In this document: positions 16,113-26,100 of the stretch, piece by piece
Numbering within the stretch: position 1 is the stretch's first letter
Layout: the number at the start of each line of letters is the position of its first letter
Source of the DNA: Ferruginibacter sp.
GTDB lineage: Bacteria; Bacteroidota; Bacteroidia; Chitinophagales; Chitinophagaceae
Direction of reading: 5' to 3'
Length of the DNA: 64,000 nucleotides
Assembly: GCF_028288465.1 (NCBI RefSeq)
Contig: NZ_JAQBNR010000059.1
Coordinates: 1 to 64,000 of the forward strand
The notes under the pieces: generated by a model
The model's input: the letters and a program-made list of their open reading frames with translations, nothing else
Database searches by the model: none
What the model was told of the DNA's origin: nothing
Position numbers and translations under genes: made by a program

Positions 16113-18620
16113 CTATTGCCCTACAAAAAACACCGCATTGCTCAGCATCAGTTTTCCGTTCTCCCAAAAGCAGCGAAAAACCGGATCATCAGAAAAATAT
16201 ACAATGCTACCCTGCCCGTACTCCTGCACACCGATTGCAGTGCCATCTTTTATTTTATCTTTTACCTTACTGCCTGCAAAACCCGCCACCTTGCTGTCTT
16301 TTTTTATAATGCCGACATTCCAGCCTTCCTTTAAAAATTCATACATCTTATCATCCTGCTTTAAGGTAAAATAATAGTTAGGGTATCCAAAAGCTAACGG
16401 ATGAGTATTATCAATATCCAGTTTATAGATTGCACCGGCGATGGTGTTTTTAATATATTCATGTTCATTTTCTTCATAGGGTTTTACATCCGCATACGAC
16501 ACTTTTGGTTCGTCTTTTTTGTCTTTCTCTTCATCCTCTTTCTTAACCTTCAGTCCCCAGTCGCCATTAGCCATTTGATTTACTGCATTTTCAAGCGCAA
16601 TAATTTTACCGCCCTGCCGTACCCAGGTTTTTAAATCAGCCAATGGTTCCTTGTCACTTAAAAATTTATAATTGCCATTGGGTAAAATGATGACGTCAAT
16701 ATTCTTTAAACTCAGGTTGGTAAAGTCATCTGCATTAATCAGTGTTAACGGATAGTCCAGTTCCTGTTCAAACAAATGCCATAACTCTCCTGCTGCTCCG
16801 GCATCTGTTCCTTTACCGGTTACCAGCGCCACTTTTGGCTGGTTGATAAAATGCGTTTTCGCACTGCCGAAGTCATTGCCGCTTTCCATAAAGCCGGTGG
16901 AGATTGCTGTTACGTTTGCATTAAATTTTTGTGCAGCGGCTGCAAATTCTGCCAGTTTAGTTTCGTTGCCTTTCTTTAAAACAATCAGCGTGCCCCGCAT
17001 AAATTTTTTACCATTCAGCATAAAATCCTTTTCTGCAAACCGTACCCTGATGCCGGCATTTAATAATGCCGCTAAAAATTTAGCTTCTTCAAACGAAGTG
17101 TAATTTACCAGGTAGCCATAAGAAGTTTCAGGAACAGCAGCAGTTGTTTGTTTGGCAACATAAGGTGTTATCGTAATTTTTTCTTTAACCGCATAAGCCT
17201 GCAAACCGAACACATAGGGAAGGCTCCAGGCGGTAATGTCATAAGTAGCAGAATCAACCAGTTTTGATTTGGGCTCAAACAAAACCTTTACCAGCGTACC
17301 TTTTGGCTGGTAGGTACTAACGACCAGGCTATTGGCTGCGCTAAAACTTTCTTCTTTACCGCTAAAATAGTTAAACCCTTTTGCGTTATTGATAACAGCG
17401 TTGCTGTAAAGAATGTTATTGCCATCCAGCATTCTTTTTAACGCATTTATTTTATTGGAGTTTACATCTGTAACAACAAATGATTTATACTCGCCTATGC
17501 CATTATTTTTTTCGTTTATAAAAAAGTTACTGAATTCCTTCATCAGCTTTTCTTTGTTTTGGCTTGCCATTTCAAGGGTACTCATACCGGTTGTAAAATG
17601 GTGCGCTATCCTGTCTTTGAGCGTTAGCGTATCGCCGTTATCAATGATGACTGCAGAACCGGAACGGGAGCCGCCGCCCTGTTCAAATGTCATACCAATA
17701 GCACCGCTATAGATAGGATAGGTATCGCCATAAGATGGATAAAACAGATCAAACTCTTCTTTGGTGAAATATAACCAGCCATTGCTGTCAAAATACTTCG
17801 CATTGTTTTTTCCGATGGTTACCTGGAAGTCACGCTGCCATTGGGTTACCACTTCGTGATACGGTTGTGCGGCCGGGGCAAAATAATAAGGATTGTTATA
17901 TCCCTGTTCATGATAATCAACATGTACCTGCGGCATCCATTGGTTGTACATTTTTAAACGCTGCTGAGTTTCTTTTTGTGTTTGCCACGCCCAGTCGCGG
18001 TTTAAATCAAAATTGTAGTGGTTTGTTCTTCCACCTGGCCAGGGTTCCATGTGTTCCCTCGACTGCTTGTCGGGATTTGCATTTTTACCCACTACCGAAT
18101 TGTACCAGTTAACATAACGGTCACGGCCGTCAGGATTGATACAGGGATCAATCAGCACCACTGTATTCTTTAACCATTCTTTGGTGGCGTTGTTGGCCGG
18201 GTTTAATAATTCATACAATGTCTTCATAGATGCTTCGCTACTGCTGGTTTCATTACCATGTACATTGTAGCTTAACCATACAATTACGGGTGCATTGGTA
18301 TTGCCCGGCTGGTCGGTTAACATCCCTGTTAATCTTAAATTATTTTTACGGATATCGTCCAGCTTTGCCAGGTTTTCCGGCGTAGCAATATAGGCAAGCA
18401 ACAGGGGCCGTCCTTCATTGGTTTCTCCATACTGGTCCAGCTTCATCACCTGTGGCATAGCTGCAACAGCGTATTTAAAGTAGTTCACTATTTTATAATG
18501 CGGTGTATATTTACTTCCCAAAGGATAACCCAAAAATTCGTCAGGACTTTTAATGGTTTGGGCGAAGGAGCAAAAAACAATACAGGCAAAAAATAAAAAG
18601 AGAACTATTTTTTTATCCAT
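16113..18620 (-). CDS. M14 family zinc carboxypeptidase with C-terminal GATase-like domain
   Basis: An 835-residue secreted metallopeptidase with a signal peptide (1-20). Zinc ligands are H121 and E124 in NVHGNE, and a later His in VHVDYHEQG (H233 or H237). The substrate Arg/Asn region is DLNRDWAW, and the catalytic Glu is probably E313 in MTFEQGGG. The C-terminal half contains a GATase1-like region (PKVALVTGKGTDAGAAGELWHLFEQ..IDVIILPNG..LKTWVRQGGKIIAL), comparable with the one in the downstream PIG-L protein. An acidic/Lys-rich insert (KKEDEEKDKKDEPK) lies near residue 695. It likely trims peptides or peptidoglycan-derived substrates in the periplasm. First gene of the probable operon ending with the symporter. 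Confidence 0.9.
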   Translation of the reverse strand: MDKKIVLFLFFACIVFCSFAQTIKSPDEFLGYPLGSKYTPHYKIVNYFKYAVAAMPQVMKLDQYGETNEGRPLLLAYIATPENLAKLDDIRKNNLRLTGMLTDQPGNTNAPVIVWLSYNVHGNETSSSEASMKTLYELLNPANNATKEWLKNTVVLIDPCINPDGRDRYVNWYNSVVGKNANPDKQSREHMEPWPGGRTNHYNFDLNRDWAWQTQKETQQRLKMYNQWMPQVHVDYHEQGYNNPYYFAPAAQPYHEVVTQWQRDFQVTIGKNNAKYFDSNGWLYFTKEEFDLFYPSYGDTYPIYSGAIGMTFEQGGGSRSGSAVIIDNGDTLTLKDRIAHHFTTGMSTLEMASQNKEKLMKEFSNFFINEKNNGIGEYKSFVVTDVNSNKINALKRMLDGNNILYSNAVINNAKGFNYFSGKEESFSAANSLVVSTYQPKGTLVKVLFEPKSKLVDSATYDITAWSLPYVFGLQAYAVKEKITITPYVAKQTTAAVPETSYGYLVNYTSFEEAKFLAALLNAGIRVRFAEKDFMLNGKKFMRGTLIVLKKGNETKLAEFAAAAQKFNANVTAISTGFMESGNDFGSAKTHFINQPKVALVTGKGTDAGAAGELWHLFEQELDYPLTLINADDFTNLSLKNIDVIILPNGNYKFLSDKEPLADLKTWVRQGGKIIALENAVNQMANGDWGLKVKKEDEEKDKKDEPKVSYADVKPYEENEHEYIKNTIAGAIYKLDIDNTHPLAFGYPNYYFTLKQDDKMYEFLKEGWNVGIIKKDSKVAGFAGSKVKDKIKDGTAIGVQEYGQGSIVYFSDDPVFRCFWENGKLMLSNAVFFVGQ

Positions 18621-18695
18621 AAAAAGGCTTTAGTATTGACTTGGTTTTGAAGTAAGGTTATTAAGAAGGCTATTCATAATAAAAAAAAACTGCAG

Positions 18696-20396
18696 ATGAA
18701 ATTCAACAGGGTTGTAATGAGTATTTTATTTTATTGCTTATTCGTGCAATGTACAGCACAAATCAATGCTTACCAATACCACTCACAAAAAAAAGTAAGT
18801 GGTATAAAAGCAGCTGTTGTGTCGGCCCATCCATTGGCCAGTAAAGTAGGTGTGCAAATTTTAAAAAGTGGTGGCAATGCAGTAGATGCGGCCATTGCAA
18901 CGCAACTGGCACTGGCAGTGGTATACCCCGGCGCCGGCAATATTGGTGGCGGCGGTTTTATGGTAGCACATCTTACAACCGGTAAAAATATTACGCTTGA
19001 TTACCGCGAAGCTGCGCCCGGGAAAGCCAGCAGGGATATGTACCTGGATGCAAACGGCAATCCGCAAATGCAATTATCGCAGGATGGTCATTTGGCAAGC
19101 GGTGTACCCGGTACGATTGCAGGCGTATTTGCGGCCCTAAAATATGCAAAACTGCCTTTTAAACAACTGATACAACCCGCCATTGAACTAGCGGAAAAAG
19201 GATTTGCTATTACGGAACATGAGGCCAGTGATCTGAACGAATTAAAAAAAGAATTTCTGCAGATCAACAGCAGCCCCGTTGTTTTTGTTAAAGATACCGA
19301 ATGGAAAAAAGGTGATACGCTGATTCAAAAGGAACTGGCGGGCACATTAAAACGCATCCGGGATTTGGGTGCTAAAGATTTTTATGAAGGTGAAACAGCG
19401 AAGCTAATTGTGGCCGAAATGCAAAAAGGCAAAGGCATTATTTCCATGGATGACTTAAAAAATTATCGTGTTAAAGAAAGAAAGGCCATTGAATTTGATT
19501 ATAAAAATTGTCACATCATCACAATGCCGCTGCCAAGTAGTGGTGGCATTATTATGCAGCAGGTACTAAAGATGATCGAACAAAAAAATATAGGTGGAAT
19601 GGGTTTTCAGAGTGCAGCGAGTGTGCAGTTATTAACCGAAGCAGAACGCAGGGCATATGCAGACAGGGCACAATACATGGGCGATGCCGACTTTGTAAAA
19701 GTGCCGGTAAAAACACTGGTAAGCAACCAATACATCGCACAAAGAATGAAGGATTACACGCCCGGAAAAGCAGGCAGCAGTGAAACAACAAAAGCGGGCG
19801 CTATTAAGGAAAGCGAAGAAACAACACACCTGAGTGTGCTGGATAAAGATGGGAACGCAGTCTCCATTACTACAACTTTAAATGGCGGTTATGGCAGCCG
19901 TGCAGTTGTTGCCGGCGCAGGTTTTTTATTAAATAATGAGATGGATGACTTCAGCGTAAAGCCTGGTGTGCCGAATATGTATGGCGCTGTTGGCGCGGAA
20001 GCCAATGCCATTGCTCCTGGCAAAAGAATGCTAAGCAGTATGACACCCACGATAGTATTGAAAAACAACCAGCCCTTTATGGTTGTAGGTACGCCCGGAG
20101 GCACTACTATCCCAACGAGCGTCATTCAAACCATTGTAAACATTGTTGATTTTGGTATGAGTGCGGAAGATGCCGTGAACAAACCCAAGTTTCACCACCA
20201 GTGGTTACCGGATGAAATTTATGCTGAAGATGATTTTAGTGAACCTACGGCAGAAGCATTAAAAGCAATGGGCTACAAAGTAATCAAGCGGGGACAAATT
20301 GGCCGTACAGAACTGATCCTGATTACGGGCGGCGCAAAAAAGTCAATTGTAGCGGTGGGTGATAAAAGAGGTGACGATGATGCGGAAGGGTATTGA
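18696..20396 (+). CDS. ggt: Gamma-glutamyltransferase
   Basis: A 566-residue Ntn hydrolase with a signal peptide (1-21). The large-subunit signature AVVSAHPLASKVGVQIL..GGNAVDAAIA and the GGGGFM loop are present. Autocleavage should occur before T376 in EETTHLSVLDKDGNAVS, which becomes the N-terminal nucleophile of the small subunit. SSMTPTIV and GTPGGTTIPT are conserved small-subunit segments. The enzyme hydrolyses or transfers the gamma-glutamyl group of glutathione and similar peptides in the periplasm. It diverges from the M14 peptidase gene with only 75 bases between starts, so the two promoters overlap. Confidence 0.95.
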   Translation: MKFNRVVMSILFYCLFVQCTAQINAYQYHSQKKVSGIKAAVVSAHPLASKVGVQILKSGGNAVDAAIATQLALAVVYPGAGNIGGGGFMVAHLTTGKNITLDYREAAPGKASRDMYLDANGNPQMQLSQDGHLASGVPGTIAGVFAALKYAKLPFKQLIQPAIELAEKGFAITEHEASDLNELKKEFLQINSSPVVFVKDTEWKKGDTLIQKELAGTLKRIRDLGAKDFYEGETAKLIVAEMQKGKGIISMDDLKNYRVKERKAIEFDYKNCHIITMPLPSSGGIIMQQVLKMIEQKNIGGMGFQSAASVQLLTEAERRAYADRAQYMGDADFVKVPVKTLVSNQYIAQRMKDYTPGKAGSSETTKAGAIKESEETTHLSVLDKDGNAVSITTTLNGGYGSRAVVAGAGFLLNNEMDDFSVKPGVPNMYGAVGAEANAIAPGKRMLSSMTPTIVLKNNQPFMVVGTPGGTTIPTSVIQTIVNIVDFGMSAEDAVNKPKFHHQWLPDEIYAEDDFSEPTAEALKAMGYKVIKRGQIGRTELILITGGAKKSIVAVGDKRGDDDAEGY

Positions 20397-20448
20397 TCGG
20401 GTGATTACCTGCAGTCTTTAAATGTTGGCAATACTCAATGCACCGTAA

Positions 20449-20748
20449 TTGTTTCAGGTCATAAAATCGGTGGAAGTGGATGAACATTTAATTAAAGATG
20501 ATTTCACTGAAAATATTGATAAAACCATTGTCAGCAAGGCGCTGAAAGTGGTGAAGGTTATCTTAATTTTATTCGTTTGTTATGCGGTGCTGGACCTGTT
20601 GCAATGGTTTTCTATTTTACAGACAAATGTAATAGGTCAAAAGGTTTCACGGCGTGCGAATTTTTATATAAGTGCATGCGCCATGAGCCTGTTTGTTTTG
20701 TGCATTAACCTGGTGGATGGCTGCTTTACCTGGGTGGCAGTAAACTGA
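20449..20748 (+). CDS. Hypothetical two-helix membrane protein
   Basis: A 99-residue frame opening with TTG directly after an in-frame stop. It has a charged N-terminal 30 residues, then two hydrophobic segments (VVKVILILFVCYAVLDLL and FYISACAMSLFVLCINLV). No family recognised and no ATG near the expected start. It lies in a stretch with other decayed frames (20802-21032, 22372-22919), so it could be a remnant rather than an active gene. Confidence 0.4.
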   Translation: MFQVIKSVEVDEHLIKDDFTENIDKTIVSKALKVVKVILILFVCYAVLDLLQWFSILQTNVIGQKVSRRANFYISACAMSLFVLCINLVDGCFTWVAVN

Positions 20749-21089
20749 TCTTTTCATAGATTGAAACAAATGCCCTTTTCAATTTTAATCAGGTTTATAG
20801 TATGGTGTACAAAATGCTGTTGATAACATTGGTATCAATTAGCCTGGAGGTTGCTTTTGCTTTTGAAAAATTTTCTATTTCCATGAGCTGTAATCGACTT
20901 AGCCAACCTATACCTGCAATAGGCAATCAAAAGAGTGCAATATTATAAAGCACCGGCGATATTATTGCTGAACATCTCAAAGGGGCCAGGTTTCATTATG
21001 CACCCAATGACAAAAGCAAAAAACATTGCCTTTAATATTGGTTAATTTTGATTGGCTAAATCAATTCTGCATAACTTAAATTATAATGT
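20749..21089 (+). other. Gene-poor gap with a possible decayed short gene
   Basis: From the ATG at 20802 a frame of 48 codons starts with a signal-peptide-like segment (MVYKMLLITLVSISLEVAFA) and meets TAA at 20946. The same frame then stays open for a further 27 codons (STGDIIAEHLKGARFHYAP and onward) to a second stop. This looks like a small secreted protein gene broken by a nonsense codon, but it is too short to be sure. A -7-like TAATTTTG at 21043-21050 may serve the next gene. Confidence 0.3.
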
Positions 21090-22316
21090 ATGGCCAATAA
21101 AAAGTTCCCGTTCACTGGTACCGGCTCGGTAGTGTTGCATAGCGCAGGCCATCACAATGCAGAGCATGCCCATCTTACACCCATCTTTGCTACTTCTACT
21201 TTTACATTTGATACCGCACAGCAAGGCATGGAACGTTTTGCCGGCGAAGATAAAAGCAGGCTCTATGGCCGGTGGGGTAATCCCACTTTTACAGCAGCAG
21301 AACAAACCATCGAAGCGCTTGAAGCCTTTGGCTTGATAGATGAAAATGGTGAACCGCTGCAATTGAAAGCCCTCCTGCATTCCAGCGGACAGGCAGCCAT
21401 GACCACCCTTTTCATGAGTAATCTCAAGGCCGGAGATGCAGTCTTGTCTCACTATTCCCTGTATGGACACACGTACGAACTATTGCTGAAAGTACTGGCA
21501 GAATCGGGCATTCAAACCATCATTGCCGACCTGCGTGATTTGAATGTGGTGGAAGAAGCCATTAAAAAAAATCCGGCTATCAAAATGGTGCATATTGAAA
21601 CGCCGGCCAACCCCACCATGCAATGCGTTGACATAGCCGCGGTAACAACAGTCGCAAAACAACATGGGCTGGTTGTTTCGGCTGACAATACATTTGCCAC
21701 GCCTTACCTGCAGCAACCATTTAAATATGGGGTTGATTTTGTCGTTCATTCTACTACAAAATTTTTAAACGGCCATGGCACTTCTATTGGTGGCGTATTG
21801 GTAGGGAAAGACATCGAAAAGATGAAAACCCATATTTGGAAATGGCATATTTTACTGGGCAATAACAGCAATCCCTTTGATGCATTTCTGCTCATTAATG
21901 GCATGAAAACACTGGAGATAAGAATGGACCGTCATTGCAGTAATGCCATCACAGTTGCGGATTACCTTTCCAAACATTCAGCCATCGAAAAAGTGAATTT
22001 TGTCGGGTTAGCATCTCATCCTGACCATGCCGTAGCATTAAAACAAATGAAACGGCCGGGGGCCTTGCTGAGCTTTGAGGTAAAGGGTGGAATTGACGCA
22101 GGCAAACAATTTATCGACCGCCTGCAAATGTGTGTCAGGGCGGTTTCACTGGGCACAGTAGATACGCTCATCTCTCATCCCGCCAGCATGAGCCATCGCG
22201 GAATGAGTAAGGAAGACAGAGAAAAAAATGGTATCACGGATGGCCTGATCAGGCTGAGTGTGGGTATAGAAAATGTAGCTGATATTTTAACCGATCTTGA
22301 ACAGGCGCTTGCCTGA
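21090..22316 (+). CDS. PLP-dependent trans-sulfuration enzyme (methionine gamma-lyase / cystathionine lyase type)
   Basis: A 408-residue Cys/Met-metabolism PLP enzyme. The phosphate-binding SSGQAAM is at residues 98-104, the stacking region is SLYGHTYELL, the pyridine-N Asp is in VSADNTFATPYLQQP (D199), and the PLP lysine is K224 in HSTTKFLNGHG. RLYGRWGNPT matches the YSRxxNPT motif contributed by the partner subunit. The sequence is closer to methionine gamma-lyase and O-acetylhomoserine sulfhydrylase types than to strict cystathionine beta-lyase, but the reaction cannot be fixed from motifs. It stands alone between decayed frames. No SAM riboswitch was seen upstream. Confidence 0.9.
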   Translation: MANKKFPFTGTGSVVLHSAGHHNAEHAHLTPIFATSTFTFDTAQQGMERFAGEDKSRLYGRWGNPTFTAAEQTIEALEAFGLIDENGEPLQLKALLHSSGQAAMTTLFMSNLKAGDAVLSHYSLYGHTYELLLKVLAESGIQTIIADLRDLNVVEEAIKKNPAIKMVHIETPANPTMQCVDIAAVTTVAKQHGLVVSADNTFATPYLQQPFKYGVDFVVHSTTKFLNGHGTSIGGVLVGKDIEKMKTHIWKWHILLGNNSNPFDAFLLINGMKTLEIRMDRHCSNAITVADYLSKHSAIEKVNFVGLASHPDHAVALKQMKRPGALLSFEVKGGIDAGKQFIDRLQMCVRAVSLGTVDTLISHPASMSHRGMSKEDREKNGITDGLIRLSVGIENVADILTDLEQALA

Positions 22317-22371
22317 TTTATTAATTGTATAAATGCAGGTTGCTTTTTATAAACTCCGCAAATAAACTACA

Positions 22372-22919
22372 ATGGACTTAGCCACCACCTTTTTGTAATC
22401 AGCCATTAAAAGAGTTGCTTATTACAAAGAATTAGGAGATAAAACATTTGCACAGCTCAGTGAGGCTGACTTTTATTTCACGCCAAACAAAGAAAACAAC
22501 AGCATTGCTGTTATTATTCAGCATATGGCGGGCAATATGCTTAGCCGCTGGACTGATTTTTAACCACCGACGGCGAAAAAGAATGGCGTAACCGCGATAC
22601 AGAGTTTGAAGAACAACCGCTTACAAAACAACAGCTCATTGAACTTTGGGAGAAGGGCTGGAATTGTTTCTTAGGGGCCTTGCGGCAACTGAATGGCGAA
22701 GATTTATTAACGACAATTTACATCCGCCACGAGGCTATCCTTGCTGTCGATGCCATTAACAGACAGCTGGCTCATTACCCCTATCATGTTGGCCAGATTA
22801 TTTACATCGCTAAAATGCGCAAAGATCAAAACTGGCAAAGTCTGTCCATTCCAAAAGGCAATTCCGACCAATACAATCAGCAGTTGTTTTCGGCCAATGC
22901 GGATAAATTAAAAAGCTGA
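22372..22919 (+). pseudogene. Broken DUF1572 (DinB-like) gene
   Basis: Joining frames gives a DUF1572-type protein of about 182 residues, recognised from VAYYKELGDKTFAQL, the IIQHMAGNMLSRWTDF motif with its metal-site His, the distal YPYHVGQIIYIAK and the end SIPKGNSDQYN. Two lesions are visible. Codon 9 is TAA (22396-22398), where the frame should continue. At 22558-22562 a T run after TGGACTGAT is one base short, which shifts the frame; adding one T restores LTTDGEKEWRNRD. Both lie in or near T runs, so a sequencing error is possible for the second, but the nonsense codon is separate. Functional members are small four-helix proteins related to DinB. Confidence 0.8.
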
Positions 22920-22920
22920 C

Positions 22921-23031
22921 CTTCCTGACATCAATTATGAAGTAAAAAAAGGTAACCAGGCGGTAATAAACATTGTCGAAAATACGCCGCATTCCTTATC
23001 CAGAACAATTGGCTGTACCATGCCAGTGTAA
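22921..23031 (+). pseudogene. Unidentified protein-coding remnant
   Basis: Directly after the DUF1572 stop a frame of 36 codons without start reads DINYEVKKGNQAVINIVENT and onward to a TAA at 23029. Its composition is protein-like, but it has no start and no recognised family. Probably the tail of a lost gene. Confidence 0.3.
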
Positions 23032-23091
23032 ACAGCTATAGGCTTTATTTAACGTATCAATCTGCAATAAAACAATATATTTGGTACTGAA

Positions 23092-23122
23092 TTTGCCCAA
23101 CGGTGGCGATACGCTATTTTTG
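23092..23122 (+). promoter_or_regulatory. Promoter of the TamB-like gene
   Basis: TTTG at 23092-23095, a 19-base spacer and TATTTTTG at 23115-23122. Transcription would begin near 23128, just after the last in-frame stop (23126), so the whole downstream open frame would be in the message. Confidence 0.7.
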
Positions 23123-23197
23123 CACTAATACACTGATCCACTGCGCTCAATCCTCAACATATTAAAATGGTTTTCACTTGCACTAATTTTTTGGTTA

Positions 23198-26100
23198 GTG
23201 CTTGGTGCGCTGATGGTTTACGTAAAACCGGTATATGGCAACTGGGTGTTTGGCATTGCCATTGCCGCCTGGCTGGCAGGCTGGTTATATACCTTTGAAA
23301 AAGCCAAACATAAAACCTGGTTTTTTTTATGGTTGCTGGGCATGGTAATCTCTATCTGGTTTACGCTGCAGCTAACATTTGTTCAAAACGCTATCGTATC
23401 CACTGTTTCAGGCAAACTATCGGATAATCTGAAAGCCAAAGTAAGCATTCAGAGAATCGACTATAGCTTTTTTGATAAAATGGATCTCCGGGGCCTGCTG
23501 GTGGAAGACAGGCAAAGGGATACGTTGCTTTATGCAGGCAGCGCCAAGATTAATATTACCGACTGGTTCTTTTTAAAAAACAAGGCCACCCTGAAATATG
23601 TGGCACTTACCAACGCCGTAGTCAACATGCAGCGAACCGATTCCGTATGGAATTACCAGTTTTTGGTTGATTATTTTTCTTCTCCCAAAAAATCATCCGG
23701 CAAAAAAAATACGATTGAATTTGATATCAAGATTCTGAAGCTGGAGAATATAAGGTTTAGCCAGTTGGACCGGTGGGTGGGCCATAATATGGAAGTGCAC
23801 ATAAAAAAACTGGATTTGTTTGCTGACGATATCAGTCTTGATAATAAAAAAATTAATCTGAATACGCTTTCCATCGACGGACCGGAATTTGGGCAGTTTG
23901 ATTATGAGGGCAACCGGGAAAGATTGCACATTCCGAAAGATACCAGCCGCCCTGATGCGAAAACGACCGCCTACCGCTGGAATAATGCGGGGTGGATTAT
24001 GAACGTAAAAAACATCCATATTACCAATGGCGTTTTCAGCAGCGGCCAGGAAACAGCCAGGGCGCCCTTTACCGATCGGTTTGACGGAGCTCACTTGCGC
24101 TTTGGTAATATAACAGGCGACTTTAACAACCTGCATTTTGAGAAAGATACCCTCACTACCGATTTCAGTCTTTCTACAAGAGAACGCAGTGGCTTTGAAG
24201 TTAAAAAACTAAAAGCGGCGCTAAAATTTACGCCCGAGTTGATGGAATACAAACAGCTCGAACTGGTGACCAACAAAAGCCACCTGGGCAATTATTTTGC
24301 AATGCACTACCGCGGGTTTAATAAAGACATGAGCGACTTTGTGCACAGCATTAAGATGGATGCGAATTTTGTAAACAGTGAATTAAGCAGTGATGATCTT
24401 GGTTTTTTTGCCCCTGAAACAAAAGAATGGAAAAGAGTATTCCAGTTGAAAGGCGTTGCCAAAGGCAGCGTGGATAACCTGGCTGCAAAAAAAATGCTGA
24501 TTAAAACTGACAACAGTTATGTTGATGGAGACATTGCATTAAAAGGCCTTCCGGATATTGACAATACATTTATCGATTTTCAAGCCAATGAACTAAAGAC
24601 AACCATAAAGGATTTGTCCGCCATTGTTCCATCTTTAAAAACGGTTACACAACCCAATCTTGGCAAACTGGGCAATATCAATTACCGTGGTAATTTCACC
24701 GGTTTTATAAAAGATTTTGTTGCCTTTGGTACCATCTCTACCAACCTGGGTGTAGTTACAGGTGATGTTAATATGAAACTGCCGGACGACGGCTCATCTG
24801 TTTACATCGGTAAAATTTCTACTGATGGCTTTCAGCTGGGAGAATTTATCAATTCCAAAGATGTTGGCAAAATAATTTTTAACGGCAAACTTAACGGTGC
24901 CGGCTTTTCGTCAAAAGATGTGGCAGCAAATTTTGACGGTAATATCCGCAGTGTTGAAGTAGCAGGGTACACTTACCAGAACATAGCCGTGAAGGGCGAT
25001 TTTGGTAAAAAATTATTCAGTGGCTCGGCAAGCATCGATGATCCCAATTTAGTGCTGCATGACCTCAAAGGCAGCATCGATTTTACTGGTACAGAGCCAC
25101 AATTTAATTTTGATGCGGATCTTGCCAAAGCTGATTTTAAAAAATTAAATATTACCCAGGATGATTTTTTATTAAATGGCCACTTTAACCTCGATTTTAC
25201 CGGCAGCAACATTGATAACTTTTTAGGTACTGCAAAAATTTATAATGCCGGCCTGTTGCACAACAATACACCGCTAAGCTTCGATTCATTAATTCTACAC
25301 TCCTCTGTGCTCAACGATTCCAAAGTGCTGAGCCTTGTAACCAATAACCTGGAAGCCGAAGTAGATGGTAAGTTTACCATTCGTGAACTGCCGGATGCGT
25401 TCAAGATTTTCTTGAGTCGTTATTTCCCTTCTTATATAAAAAAGCCCGGGTATACACTGAGTGACCAGGACTTTTCTTTTCTGATAAAAACAAAAGAAGT
25501 GGACGGCTACATGCCTTTACTTGACCACAGCCTAAGAGGTTTTGATAATGCTGTAATAGAAGGAAGCCTGCAGTTAAGCGACAACCAGTTTAGTGTAAAC
25601 GTTACCGTGCCCCAGTTTAGCTATGATGGGAAAGTTTTTAATAATACCCGTTTAGCAAGCAATGGCAATTTTGACGATCTGGTAACAAAAGCGGATGTTG
25701 ATGACGTACAAATCAATGATAGCCTGCATTTGCCGACCAGCAGCCTGGTACTGGATTCGCATGATGATATAACCGACATTGTACTTAACACCAGTGCCAG
25801 CAAAAACCTCAGCAGTGCCAATATCAATGCCCAGGTACAAACCATGAAGGATGGCGTAAAAATTCATTTTTTTCCAAGTTCATTTATTATCAACGACAAA
25901 AAATGGCAGCTGGAAAGAGATGGCGAATTATCGCTAAGCAAAACCCAGGTAAGTGCCAGCGAAGTGAATTTTGTACAGGGAAACCAGCAGATAAAAATTG
26001 CCACCGAACCGTCTGAAACCGGCAATACCAATGACGTTGTGGTGAAGCTTACCAAAGTAAGTATTGATGACCTGTTGCCACTGGTACTAAAAAAGCCAAG

